Origin: Tranzscheliella williamsii
Taxonomy: Eukaryota > Basidiomycota > Ustilaginomycetes > Ustilaginales > Ustilaginaceae
Length of the DNA: 64,000 bases
Reading direction: 5' to 3'
NCBI GenBank assembly: GCA_023212725.1
Contig: JALBYF010000008.1
Span: forward strand, 265,949 to 329,948
Below the pieces are notes generated by a model. The model had not been told where the DNA came from, made no database searches, and worked only from the letters and a program-made list of their open reading frames with translations. A program made the translations under genes and the position numbers. This document shows, piece by piece, positions 43,310 to 52,884 of the stretch (position 1 is the stretch's first letter; each line of letters opens with the position of its first letter).

Positions 43310-44933
43310 GGTTCTGACGTTGCGAGGAGCAAGGGAGTGAGGGTAAGGAACCAACCCTATCACAAGACTCGAGCCTATGGTGGGATACACTTATAAGATG
43401 CACGGCACTGTTGAAAGGCTCCGAGATGGGCACCATACCTGTCGCGGTTTCGAACCGCCGGAACGTTTTTTCGTTTGACAAATGAAAGGCTCCGAGTGGC
43501 AGGCTATTACCTGTCGATCTTTTGTGAGACGTGGCCCAATCTTGCTGCTATGCGGACTCGAGTACGTAGTGAGGGGCCGTAATAATCACGAGGCCTGTCT
43601 GTGGACCTGGCAATAGATCCACATACCCTCATGAGTGCACCAAGGGACCCACAAAGAGACGCCAGCTGTCAAGGTTTGCTGAACGAAATACTCGTACGGC
43701 AGACAAAAGACCATCGCCTTGACCAACCAGGCATGCTTCTAGATAATCTTCGTATAGTTGGCCGCACCAACGGCTCCGCTTCTGAATGCTTCGTTCACAC
43801 CTCCCCGGACACGCTCGCACCGGCGCAAAGGTAGTGTCCGTTCCTGCTGCAAGTGAGTGATAGCCAATTGGAGAAGGCCGCCAGAGCTAGTTACCTACCC
43901 TCGAGGTTATGCGTACACAGTCTAAGCTGCAAATGTGACTGTTATCAGCAGCGGTTATTGGCCCTGTAGACGCCGGGAAGCATCCATTGCGAGGAATGAA
44001 GTGGCGATCGGTGCTGAGCACGAAGCAAGCATCACAATGCTTTTGCAACTCTATCTGGCAAAAACGATTCTCTCGCGAGTGAGGTCGAGATCAGCGACCT
44101 AACGAGCGTCGCCCAGTACGGAAACTCTGGCTAGCTTCGTCTAGCCGGATCGTTGTGAAGCTGCTGATTTCCGGCTGGGTGCATATTGAACCGATAGGGG
44201 TCGATGCTGGTCGAGTCCAAGCGGGACAGCGACGGGTCTCCTGAACTGACGGCCGCAGAATGGAGCCAAACAAAGCCGGTTCCTTCTGCACCGCATGCCT
44301 GAATAACGAAACATGAGCAACAAACAAATCTCCTCAGCCGCGTTTAGTGGACTATGCAGGATATCATCCTTGACCGGCGTCCGCTATCGCCAAAATTGGG
44401 GACGACGACTACGACGACTTGAATTCGGGCTTCAAGCGAGATGGTCAGAAGAACAACACTTGATTCTTCCAGGTTGGCATGCTTTGCAGCAGGTGGTCTG
44501 TTCCTTATTGTACCTAGCCAAGATGCTTCCGAGGAGCGAGATAAGCATCGCGGTATTATGGGGCTCAAGGCTAAGGTGGGTACTTGGCCGGTGTATCTAC
44601 GGTCCGTGCGCGTTCGCGTCATTGCGCAGTCAACCCTTCATAGAGGCTTCGAAAAATGGAGTTAAGTTGAATATGCCAGTCGACTTGCTTACCGTTCTGA
44701 CACAATTCAACTGAAACTCGATTACATGGTTACTACGTGGAGAGAATTACATTTTGTATCGTGTTGGTGGCTGTCTTCTCAGCCAGTCAGCTCTCCTTCA
44801 GCGCGGTCGCAAGCGACGTCGACACGTCTGCTGTGCCCATCGAGGTCTGCCTGTCCAGTCTTTCTTCCTTCTTGCCCGTATCTACATCGCCGCTTCACCA
44901 AAGCCGCCCTACTCCAGCCTGCCAGCCTTCAAG
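43310..44933. other. Divergent region ferric reductase/BAP31
   Basis: 1.62 kb without a supported gene. It contains a short duplication (43412-43425 and 43482-43495) and the palindrome GCGGTTTCGAACCGC at 43444-43458, close to the reductase start. Confidence 0.45.
43412..43495. repeat. Short direct duplication upstream of the ferric reductase
   Basis: TGAAAGGCTCCGAG occurs at 43412-43425 and 43482-43495. Each copy is followed after a short gap by CCTGTCG. Between them is a 15-bp palindrome. Confidence 0.55.
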
Positions 44934-46018
44934 ATGACGCTCTACTATAGCATCGTATTCGCACTCCTGTGCTTCGAGATGGCCATGTTTATGGTCCTCA
45001 TCGTAAGTGTTCAACGCAGCGTTATGGCAATCTACGGCATGTAAAGCGTCTCGGTTGCTGACTTTATTGCTGTGAAACCGAACAGGTGCCCCTGCCGTTC
45101 ACCTGGAGGAGGAAACTCTTCCACTTCCTGGCCGTCAATCCCGTGGTTGCCAAGATTCAGTACGGTTTAAAGATCACGTTCATGTGAGTAGCACAGCCTG
45201 GTCACCTCACCTCTATTCGGCATCCCACCTCCATTCGACGTCTCACTTTCATTCGACACGACTGATATTGACGTTGCAACCGCCGATGCGTTCTCGCTCT
45301 GTAGATTTGTCGCCGTTCTGTTCGTCGATGCTGTCCAGAGGATGGTCAAGGTCATGAGCGAAGGCGAGACTGCAAAGGATAACAGGGGAGTCCAAGATGT
45401 CCGAACAGAGACCAACTACGCCGCCCGAAAATTCTACAGCCAGCGCAACATGTACTTGACTGGCTTCACGCTTTTCCTGAGCTTGTAAGTTCGCCGACCT
45501 GTGTACCGCCTGGCTTGGCCACCCACGTGTACGGCCATTCTAACGATCTTGCACCCCATATCCTCGGCCCAACCAACACCCGTAGGATCCTCTCCCGAAC
45601 GTATTCGCTCATCCTCGACCTGATCAATGCGCAGGAGGAGCTGGTCGCGCTCAAGAAAGGCGTACGTATTCTTCAGTCGAGATTCGGTATTCTGTGCTCC
45701 TCCGCTGACTCACGGGTGCACTGATACCTATGATCTGTTTGCAGGGCAAGTCCACCGGAAACACAGCCGAAATCGAGAAGAAGTATCAGAACGATATTGG
45801 TAAGTGGAGAGTGGAAAGTACTTTGGCGCTGTGGTCCACACCGGAGCAGCCGGTTTTCGTGAGGATATTAATCACCCGCCCTACCTATTGACATGGCCGT
45901 ACCGAAACGCACTACAGACACTTTGAGGAAGCAGACAAAGCAGCAGCAGGAAGAGTACAACCGTCTCAGCGACGAGCTTGCCAAAGCTACTGGCACCACT
46001 TCCACCAAGAACGACTAA
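44934..46018 (+). CDS. BAP31: ER membrane protein BAP31 family (Yet-like)
   Basis: Six exons: 44934-45002, 45086-45183, 45305-45484, 45586-45661, 45745-45799 and 45918-46018, giving 192 residues in phase. Three N-terminal transmembrane segments (about residues 5-24, 44-62 and 105-125) are followed by a charged C-terminal coiled coil (K-K-Y-Q-N-D-I-D-T-L-R-K-Q and onward), the BAP31/Yet1/Yet3 layout. These proteins act in ER quality control and export of membrane proteins. The start M-T-L-Y-Y-S-I-V-F-A-L-L matches the family N-terminus closely. The C-terminus lacks a clear K-K-x-x retrieval signal. With five introns it is the most intron-rich gene in the window. Confidence 0.93.
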
Positions 46019-46492
46019 AAGCTCGATTGCATGCCGGGACCTGCACGGTAAGACGTCTTCACGCTTTTCTCGATCAAGACCAATTGTCCTCGCCACTTGA
46101 TCTTGGAACCGGCATCACATGCCAGTTGTCGTGGAACACTGTAACTATTCCTCAGTGTATCTGTGTGACACTTTGCGGTGCGACCATGGCAATCACAAAT
46201 GTAAGACCGTTTGCGCCTGGATACCATTAGATGCTGAGCACATAAGTCGGACGGCCTGGATCCGTTGGCATGTGTTGTGTATATGGATGTGACGGTGACC
46301 GCTGTTCTCTCCGACCTCTTTCAATCAAGGGAGGGAACGAGGTAGCCAGGTCAACCACCCTGACAAGCAGGTCAACCACCCTGACAAGCAGGTCAACCAC
46401 CCTGACAAGTGTCAGTGAGCGTGACTGTGACCTTTTGTTGTATGTTAGTGCGCGAGTCGAGCCAAGGCTGAGTCGGATTGAGGCCCATTCTG
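46019..46492. other. Intergenic region BAP31/CUE3 with a 21-bp tandem repeat
   Basis: 474 bp; no gene. Three perfect 21-bp repeats at 46347-46409 lie 84 bp before the CUE3 start. Confidence 0.55.
46347..46409. repeat. Tandem repeat, 3 x 21 bp
   Basis: Three identical units, each starting CAGGTCAACC and ending CCTGACAAG, directly upstream of CUE3. Confidence 0.9.
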
Positions 46493-48691
46493 ATGAACAC
46501 TCTAGCCTTCCAAGGTGACTATAACGCATCCTGCGCTGTCCGAATGACCGCAGCTGCACTGGACACTAGCTCTGCCGCGGCAGCAGCGTCGCCCAAGGCG
46601 CTGCAGCTGGTGACGACGCTCGCCCGGCTTGATACGAATGATCTGGTGCGGTTGAGTCTTCAACAGCCCGAGATTCCAAAGGTCTTCGCTGCTACTCTTC
46701 ACAGCATCGCCGTGGCCAGAGCCTCTCGTCCCATCCCATCTCTGCCTGCGGCTTCCACGGACTCTGAAACGTATGCCCAAGATGAGGCTATCTTATCCTC
46801 TGTGGCCCTCCTTTCGCGCCTGATCGAAAGGGGCGATCCTTCCATGGCCCGCAAGTTTGTTCCCACACACGGGTCTCTTATCGACGTCGCCGTTGCAGCT
46901 CACGGCATAGCCACTGCTCCAGCCAAGCTACTTCTTGAACGCTTACTGGACGCTGCGAGCGTAGAACAGATACTGAGAGAAATGCTTACGCAACTACAAG
47001 AGGCCGCTACGCTCTCTGGTACCAGTACGGCTGCCATCGCAGCCGCGGTTCGGACCCTGGCCAGACTGCTTACCGCCATTCTTTTCACCTGTCCCGAAAG
47101 GTGCTTTCAGGGCTCTGAAAAGCAACTCGCAGCTTGCATGCAGACCTGCTTCCACCTCTACGATGTCACACTTCCAGAGGCTGCCAAGCGAGAAGCTAGC
47201 GATCTTGGCGAACTCGAAACCGATACCGTGGCACTGTCCGCCGAAGACTGGAGGTTGCACTATATTACGGCCAAGGTCGACATCCTGCAGGCCTGCGCCA
47301 GTCTGTTCAGGTTGCTTCCCGGCTCACAATCTATCACACCGCTACTTGTAGAGGGCTTCGACCGCACGTCGCAGCTGCTTCGAGCTGGTGGCTACTCCTG
47401 CCTTGTGCATTCCACTGTTCTGTTGGATCTCGCTGCGACGACCAATGCCTGGCCGTTGGTACAACAAGCCCTTGCCTCCATGAAGAATTCACCAGCTATC
47501 CACCCGACGCTGTCTTCGATCGAGGCTACCGTCTCTGGGCTCCCGAAATTCACCGGTGCAGCATGGCACGCGCTCCGCCTTCTTGCGCCCGCTGGGGAGC
47601 GAAACGGAAAGCAGCGTGCGGCTGGAAATGCAAGTGTGGACCAGGCCGCCGCGCTCTCTGATGAGCTTGTTGCCACGGTAGACTCAGTGCTTCCACATTA
47701 CGGGCTGGAGACACTCCGATTGATTTTATCCCGGCCGTCGTTCCACGGACAGGACGCCGAAATGATTATCCAGCGGCTGTTAGAAGGCGACGAGGGCGAG
47801 GGCGAGGACGGCGCAACAAGCATGGCGGAGCCTTCTCGGCCATCCATCGCAGACGGCGTTGTGCCGCTGGAGACACCTCGGGACAAGTCCGCATCCTTGG
47901 TCAAGTCGAGGACGAATGTCTTTGGCGAGTTTGGCTTTGACGCTTCGACGGTGGTCCCACCGCGGAACAGCCGGGCTGCTAACGTAGGCGAGCTGGGGCC
48001 CGAGCTGAAAGCAGCGATCCTTGCTCGCGCCGAGGCGGCCGATGACGACGAAGACGAGGAAGAGTGGAATCCCTTCGTCGGGCTACAGCGCACTGTGGGT
48101 GTCGAGGACGAGTTGGATCTCGACTACGATGGCCAGGAGCGGGTGCCTGTGCCCGTGCGCTCGACAGCGCGCGACGAAGAGGCTGCCGATGAGGACGAAG
48201 AGGACGATCCGGCGCGGGCGCGCGAAAGGACGCTGCTGCGGCACTATGTCAGCTACGGATCCGCGGCGTTTTCCACGGACGCTGCGATGCGGCGGAGCGA
48301 GATCCGGCAGCGGCTCAGGGCGGAGACGGGCTGGAGCGACGACCTGGTCGAATCGTGGGGGGTCATGTTGGAGCGCAATCCGCGCAAGGAGCGGCTGCTG
48401 GCCGCCGCGTCGTCGTCGGAGCTCGATGCAACCATGGCCGTGCACCAGCGGCGTCGGGCGGGTGGGGATGACACCGACGCCGCGCAACCCGAGAGCCGCT
48501 GGGGCCCGGACCGCGGCCGCGGCGGACGCGTCCTCACGCGCGCCCCCGCCCGTGGCGCACCCAAACCCGCCACCCGCGGCCGCGGCACCGGCAACAGCAC
48601 CTCCGACCGCTCCGCCAAGACCAAGGAGAAGCAGGGCAACAAGGCCCGCCAGCGCGGCCACGACAAGAAAATGGCCCGCGCCAACGCATGA
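46493..48691 (+). CDS. CUE3: CUE3/ASCC2-like ribosome quality control factor
   Basis: A single-exon protein of 732 residues if the ATG at 46493 is used, or 715 from 46544; neither context decides. Yeast Cue3 (Rqt3) and human ASCC2 belong to the RQT/ASC complex that splits collided ribosomes, binding ubiquitin through a CUE domain. Here a helical N-terminal half is followed by a CUE-like segment (L-E-T-L-R-L-I-L-S-R-P, about residues 400-440), acidic stretches, and the family C-terminal block A-A-M-R-R-S-E-I-R-Q-R-L-R-A-E-T-G-W-S-D with R-N-P-R-K. The tail is Arg/Gly/Lys-rich and ends R-G-H-D-K-K-M-A-R-A. Convergent with ERG1. Confidence 0.8.
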   Translation: MNTLAFQGDYNASCAVRMTAAALDTSSAAAAASPKALQLVTTLARLDTNDLVRLSLQQPEIPKVFAATLHSIAVARASRPIPSLPAASTDSETYAQDEAILSSVALLSRLIERGDPSMARKFVPTHGSLIDVAVAAHGIATAPAKLLLERLLDAASVEQILREMLTQLQEAATLSGTSTAAIAAAVRTLARLLTAILFTCPERCFQGSEKQLAACMQTCFHLYDVTLPEAAKREASDLGELETDTVALSAEDWRLHYITAKVDILQACASLFRLLPGSQSITPLLVEGFDRTSQLLRAGGYSCLVHSTVLLDLAATTNAWPLVQQALASMKNSPAIHPTLSSIEATVSGLPKFTGAAWHALRLLAPAGERNGKQRAAGNASVDQAAALSDELVATVDSVLPHYGLETLRLILSRPSFHGQDAEMIIQRLLEGDEGEGEDGATSMAEPSRPSIADGVVPLETPRDKSASLVKSRTNVFGEFGFDASTVVPPRNSRAANVGELGPELKAAILARAEAADDDEDEEEWNPFVGLQRTVGVEDELDLDYDGQERVPVPVRSTARDEEAADEDEEDDPARARERTLLRHYVSYGSAAFSTDAAMRRSEIRQRLRAETGWSDDLVESWGVMLERNPRKERLLAAASSSELDATMAVHQRRRAGGDDTDAAQPESRWGPDRGRGGRVLTRAPARGAPKPATRGRGTGNSTSDRSAKTKEKQGNKARQRGHDKKMARANA

Positions 48692-48912
48692 CCCCCTCCG
48701 CTGCCTGAGCTCTCCCGCTTGCCGCCATCCGACACGCTGCGACGCCACCGATCCCGCCCTGACCCTATTGCCAGGACGGCCGAAAGAGGCGAGGATGGAT
48801 GGATGTACTCTATTTAGAAACACGGGTGTGCACGTGCGTGTATTACCGGGTGTAGCACCATGTGGTGGGGACCTAAAGAGCGGTGAAACGGGGTGCGGGG
48901 GTAGGGGTGTGG

Positions 48913-50637
48913 CTAGGCATGCTTGGGGGAGACGAGCCAATTGGCGAGGTTCTTGGCGGTGGCGGGGTCGCGCGCGTTGCCCCAGAGCATGACGGTGGCG
49001 ATGAGGAGGACGGAGGCGCTGACCATGGCGAAGTGGTCGGTGACCAGAGACTGGGGGCGTTTGCGGGCGGTGGTGCGCGACGCGGCGGGGGGCGGGGGGA
49101 GGGCGGGGATGTTGGCGCGGAGCTCGGTGAAGATGACGGGCAGGATCACGACGCAGGCCGTCTGGAACACCATCGCGGAGCGGTAGGCCAGCGCGGGGTA
49201 CTCGAGCGCGCGCGGCCGGCGCGTCCGCCCCTCGCCAGGATAGTACCGCGGATGCGCAAACAACGCGTAGATACTGTACAGCGCAACAGCGAAAAAGTGC
49301 CCGACGAGCAGCATCGGCCGCGGCGCAAGCCCGGACAGCAGCGACACGGGCCCATTGATACACTCGCCGCCCATCTCAAAGTACTTGAAACAGCCTTCGC
49401 GCAACACCTCGAGATTTTCGTCGTCAGCGCCGAACAAACTGTACAGCGCCTGGGCAAGGATGTTGATGACCGAGGCCAGGCCTTTTCGGTTCCAGTGCCA
49501 GGCACGCAGCGCGGGCTTGATCTGCGACCAATTGCTCAGGTCTACGGGGGCAGAGGGGCGAGCGTTGTCGGAGAGTGGCGCCCACTGGCCGCCCCCGAGC
49601 GTCTGGGTAAGGTGGACCGCATCCCACAGCCCGACAGTCATGCCACCGCCGGTCAAGGGATGCCTCATGTTCATGGCGTCGCCGACGGTGATAATCCCCT
49701 TGGCCTGTTCGCTCTGTCCCTGCATGCTGGGAGGAAGGAAGGAGTTGGGCATACTCCGGAGACGCTGGCCTTTACTCATCTCGGTCGCGAGGCATTGACG
49801 GAGCTGCTCGGGGAGCTGGGGTATAACATTATCAGTAATGTGCCTCTGCAGGTCACCTTTGGAAGCGGAAGGGAGCTTCTCGCCAGCGACGTCGATCAGA
49901 ATGCGTGTGGTGGTGGAGCCGATCTGGTAGAGAAGGACGGGGCCGTTGTTGCCAAGCACGACGTGTCCGTGGTGCGGGGCGGGCAGCGGAGCGTTCTCGA
50001 GCTCGAGACCGACGAAATTCGACCGGACAATGGGCTGTATCGAGCTTCCATGGGTCCTCCTGAACTTGGAGAAGCAGCCATCCGCAATGATGGTGAGCGG
50101 GGCCCGAAGCTCAAAGGACTCGGACCGGCCGGGTTCGGCCTTCTTCCAGGTAGCGCTGATGCCGACAATGCGGCCGTCGCGGTCAGGCCCCTGCAGCAGA
50201 TCGCGGACGGTGGCTTGGTAGGGTGTGACATTGGCTTGGTCCATCGCCCTGGCCCGCAAGGCCTGTACGAACTTGCCATGATGGAAGCTCCGGCCCTCGA
50301 CCCTGCCGCTCTTGCTGAGGACGCCTTTGGCCGAGTCGTGTGCCTTCTCGGTGGGATACGGGATGGGTACGGAGCGAGGGCCGTAGAAGACGTGGTATCC
50401 TTCGACAGGCACAGCATCGATGCCCTCGAGCGTATCTACCATGCCCAGCTTGGAAAGGGCACGCACGCCACCCGGCTGCAGAAGCTCGCCAACGATGCGG
50501 TCCGGTTCGTCAAAGTCCCTCTCTATGAGCGCCACGCGACGGCCAGACTTGCCAAGCGAGTACGCAAGCGCAGCACCAACAACACCAGCGCCCACGACAA
50601 TGACGTCGGGACTGGAGGAAGTGGACGCGTGTGGCAT
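48913..50637 (-). CDS. ERG1: Squalene monooxygenase (squalene epoxidase)
   Basis: A 574-residue single-exon flavoprotein that oxidises squalene to 2,3-oxidosqualene, an early ergosterol step and the target of allylamines. The dinucleotide motif D-V-I-V-V-G-A-G-V-V-G begins near residue 10, then E-R-D near 37. Later come R-V-E-G-R, G-C-F-S-K-F-R and the second FAD motif G-D-A-M-N-M-R-H-P-L-T-G-G-G-M near residue 375. Two hydrophobic segments near the C-terminus would anchor it to the ER. The frame continues upstream to 50880 but the first ATG is at 50637, just before the FAD domain. Divergent from the molybdoenzyme gene. Confidence 0.95.
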   Translation of the reverse strand: MPHASTSSSPDVIVVGAGVVGAALAYSLGKSGRRVALIERDFDEPDRIVGELLQPGGVRALSKLGMVDTLEGIDAVPVEGYHVFYGPRSVPIPYPTEKAHDSAKGVLSKSGRVEGRSFHHGKFVQALRARAMDQANVTPYQATVRDLLQGPDRDGRIVGISATWKKAEPGRSESFELRAPLTIIADGCFSKFRRTHGSSIQPIVRSNFVGLELENAPLPAPHHGHVVLGNNGPVLLYQIGSTTTRILIDVAGEKLPSASKGDLQRHITDNVIPQLPEQLRQCLATEMSKGQRLRSMPNSFLPPSMQGQSEQAKGIITVGDAMNMRHPLTGGGMTVGLWDAVHLTQTLGGGQWAPLSDNARPSAPVDLSNWSQIKPALRAWHWNRKGLASVINILAQALYSLFGADDENLEVLREGCFKYFEMGGECINGPVSLLSGLAPRPMLLVGHFFAVALYSIYALFAHPRYYPGEGRTRRPRALEYPALAYRSAMVFQTACVVILPVIFTELRANIPALPPPPAASRTTARKRPQSLVTDHFAMVSASVLLIATVMLWGNARDPATAKNLANWLVSPKHA

Positions 50638-51216
50638 GGCTGTCAGCGTTGCCGACTCCGAGGCTGCTTCACTGGCCGTATCGACGGTGGGAGGAGACGA
50701 AGCTTGCCAAGCACGGTCTGCTGTCAGGTCGTTCAAAGATGCCACCGAATGGGCTGCTACAGGCAAGCAACACTGCCGAGGCTGCCGGTAGACGTTGGTA
50801 GGATGCGGAGAGTGAGGGTATCGAGACGGAACGCGAGATGAAGTGGGTGTGGTTGAGGCCAAGAAGAAAGCGAGTGTCAATGTGTGCAGTGTGTGTGTGT
50901 TTGTCTAAGCAGCCGCAGCGGAGTGGGCTGACTTCTCGCCGTAAATGCGAAACGCCAATCACTGTCTGAATTCGAGCTATGATTCTATTTGGGACTCATA
51001 CTGCCCTGTAATCACTTGCTAAGAACGGTGGAAAGGGTAAAGTGCAAGCCGAGTGCTTTCTATCGCACGAAAGCAAGCTTTCGTCAGCCTCCACCGTTCA
51101 AAGGCAACGTACATAGCGGATAGCTGCACGGCTTCTTGGCAGGCTCAGACCCTCTATCGACCGGCCTATTCATCTACCACATCGACCACGGACGAACCGC
51201 CGTGCCAAGCAGGACC
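50638..51216. other. Divergent promoter region ERG1/sulfite-oxidase-like gene
   Basis: 579 bp; includes a (GT)n stretch near 50880-50902. I did not identify a sterol-regulatory motif with confidence. Confidence 0.4.
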
Positions 51217-52776
51217 ATGTCAGAACCCGCAGCAGAACGGCCTGGACACGAGCACCATATCGTGCGACAAGCAGAGGTGGGTCGCCCTCCGTCTCGTCAC
51301 GGCCGCAGTTGTGTCGCATAGCTAATCAGCTGTTTTGCCACGCTCAACCTGGCAGCCGCTCAACTCGGAGCCTGATGCCAAGCAGCTCAGCGAGGCGTAC
51401 ATCACGCCGACCCAGCTCGTCTTCAACCGTAACCACGACTCCATTATCAAGGCTACTGAATCGACGCGGAGTGAACAGGTTGCCGCGCCATGGACGCTGT
51501 CGGTCAGTGTCGACCCGCAGGTCACTTTGTCTGGCTTGGCGCAGCTCCCTCCGCGTAGCTGGAGTGTCGACTCGCTCCAGCGCGAATTCGCGCTGACCGA
51601 GGTGGTGGCAACGCTGGAGTGTGCTGGCAACCGGCGCGCGGAGCTCGCTGCCGATGGTGCTGAGCCCGAGGGCATCTCGTGGGGCAATGCGGTGATTGCT
51701 AATGTGGTGTGGGCAGGCGCTCTTGTGCGCGACGTGCTGCTCGCTGGCGGCGTGCCCGATCCATACGCCCATCATGCGGTCGACAAGCTGGGCGACCTGC
51801 CACCTACCCAGCAAGCCATCATGCACGACGCGGCGGACTGGGCCCGGCCCTTGCATCTGCATCTACTGAGTGCTCAGCAGAGCTCCGACTCTGACGACCC
51901 GGCGCGCACCGAGCACTTTGCTGCCTCGATCCCACTGGCCACGGCTATGCATCCCAACCAGAGCTGTCTGCTGGCGTACCAGCACAACCACGAGCCGCTC
52001 CTCCCCGGTCACGGTGCGCCGCTGCGAGCGGTTGTCCCCGGCCACGTTGGTGCGCGATGGGTCAAGTGGCTTACTGGCCTGCGCGTCAGCTCAGAGGTGA
52101 ACGACTCGCCGCCGATGCGCCAGGACTACAAGCTGCTCGTGCCGCCCTCTGGCCCGGCGGAGCACGACGAGTGGATCGAAAAGGTGCAGCATGACGATGC
52201 GTTCCGCAAGGAGCAGCTGCGCCGGGCAGAGCCGCTGCAGCGGCTCGAGGCGAGCTGTTCCATCACGCATCCGGCGGACGGCGGCGCGCGCCTTGCTTCC
52301 GCCGGCGGGCGCGTAGGCATCAAGGGCTACGCGGTCGGCCAGGACGGCTCGCCGCCGGCGCGTGTCCTCGTCGCGCTTCTCCCCGAGCCGGCCCCCGGCA
52401 CCACCCGCGAGCAGCTCCTCGCCGCGCTCCCGCCCGACACACCTTGGCACGACGCCACCTTCGCACCCCACCTCGACCCCCCCGCCGCCCGCTACTCCTG
52501 GGCGTGGCGCCTCTGGCATCTCGACCTTCCCGTACCCCCCGCGCACCATCCGTGGACCCTTGTCGCCCGGACCAGTGAGTACACACATTCCCCCCGCGCC
52601 CCGGCGCCCCCGCTTCAGCTCCGCCTCGCTCAGCTGCTCACACCCCACCTGTGCCAGTCACCGCATCCGGTGTGCAACAGCCCAAGACCAGCGCATGGAA
52701 CGTTCGCGGCTTCTGCAACCGCTCCTGGCATGTCGTCCGCAACGTGCACATCAGCGATACCCACCAACATGTCTAG
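51217..52776 (+). CDS. Sulfite-oxidase-family molybdopterin enzyme
   Basis: Exons 51217-51276, 51356-52574 and 52658-52776 (donors GTGGGT and GTGAGT; acceptors GGCAG and GCCAG) give 465 residues. The Mo-cofactor domain covers about residues 40-260, with the Mo-ligating Cys109 in E-C-A-G-N-R-R, H-P-N-Q-x-x-L-L-A-Y and the P-G-H-x-G-A-R-W-V-K-W-L block. The C-terminal dimerisation domain ends W-N-V-R-G in exon 3. There is no cytochrome b5 domain and no FAD domain, as in plant-type sulfite oxidases and unlike nitrate reductase. Oxidation of sulfite to sulfate is the likely reaction. The C-terminus is not an obvious peroxisomal signal. Confidence 0.88.
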
Positions 52777-52884
52777 CGTCGCCTTCCTGTCGCGCACAGC
52801 GCAAACACGCGGTATGTGAGCGGCTTGGCCGTGGTGTGGATCGACGGTGCGGGCAGTGCGAATACAGTGCGGGGGCAGCGGTGG

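Noticed and set aside
48083..49363. Long minus-strand ORF (426 codons) overlapping CUE3 and the ERG1 3' end
   Set aside because: It is antisense to two clearly conserved genes, is rich in Arg/Ala/His/Pro as expected from a GC-rich shadow frame, and has no domain.
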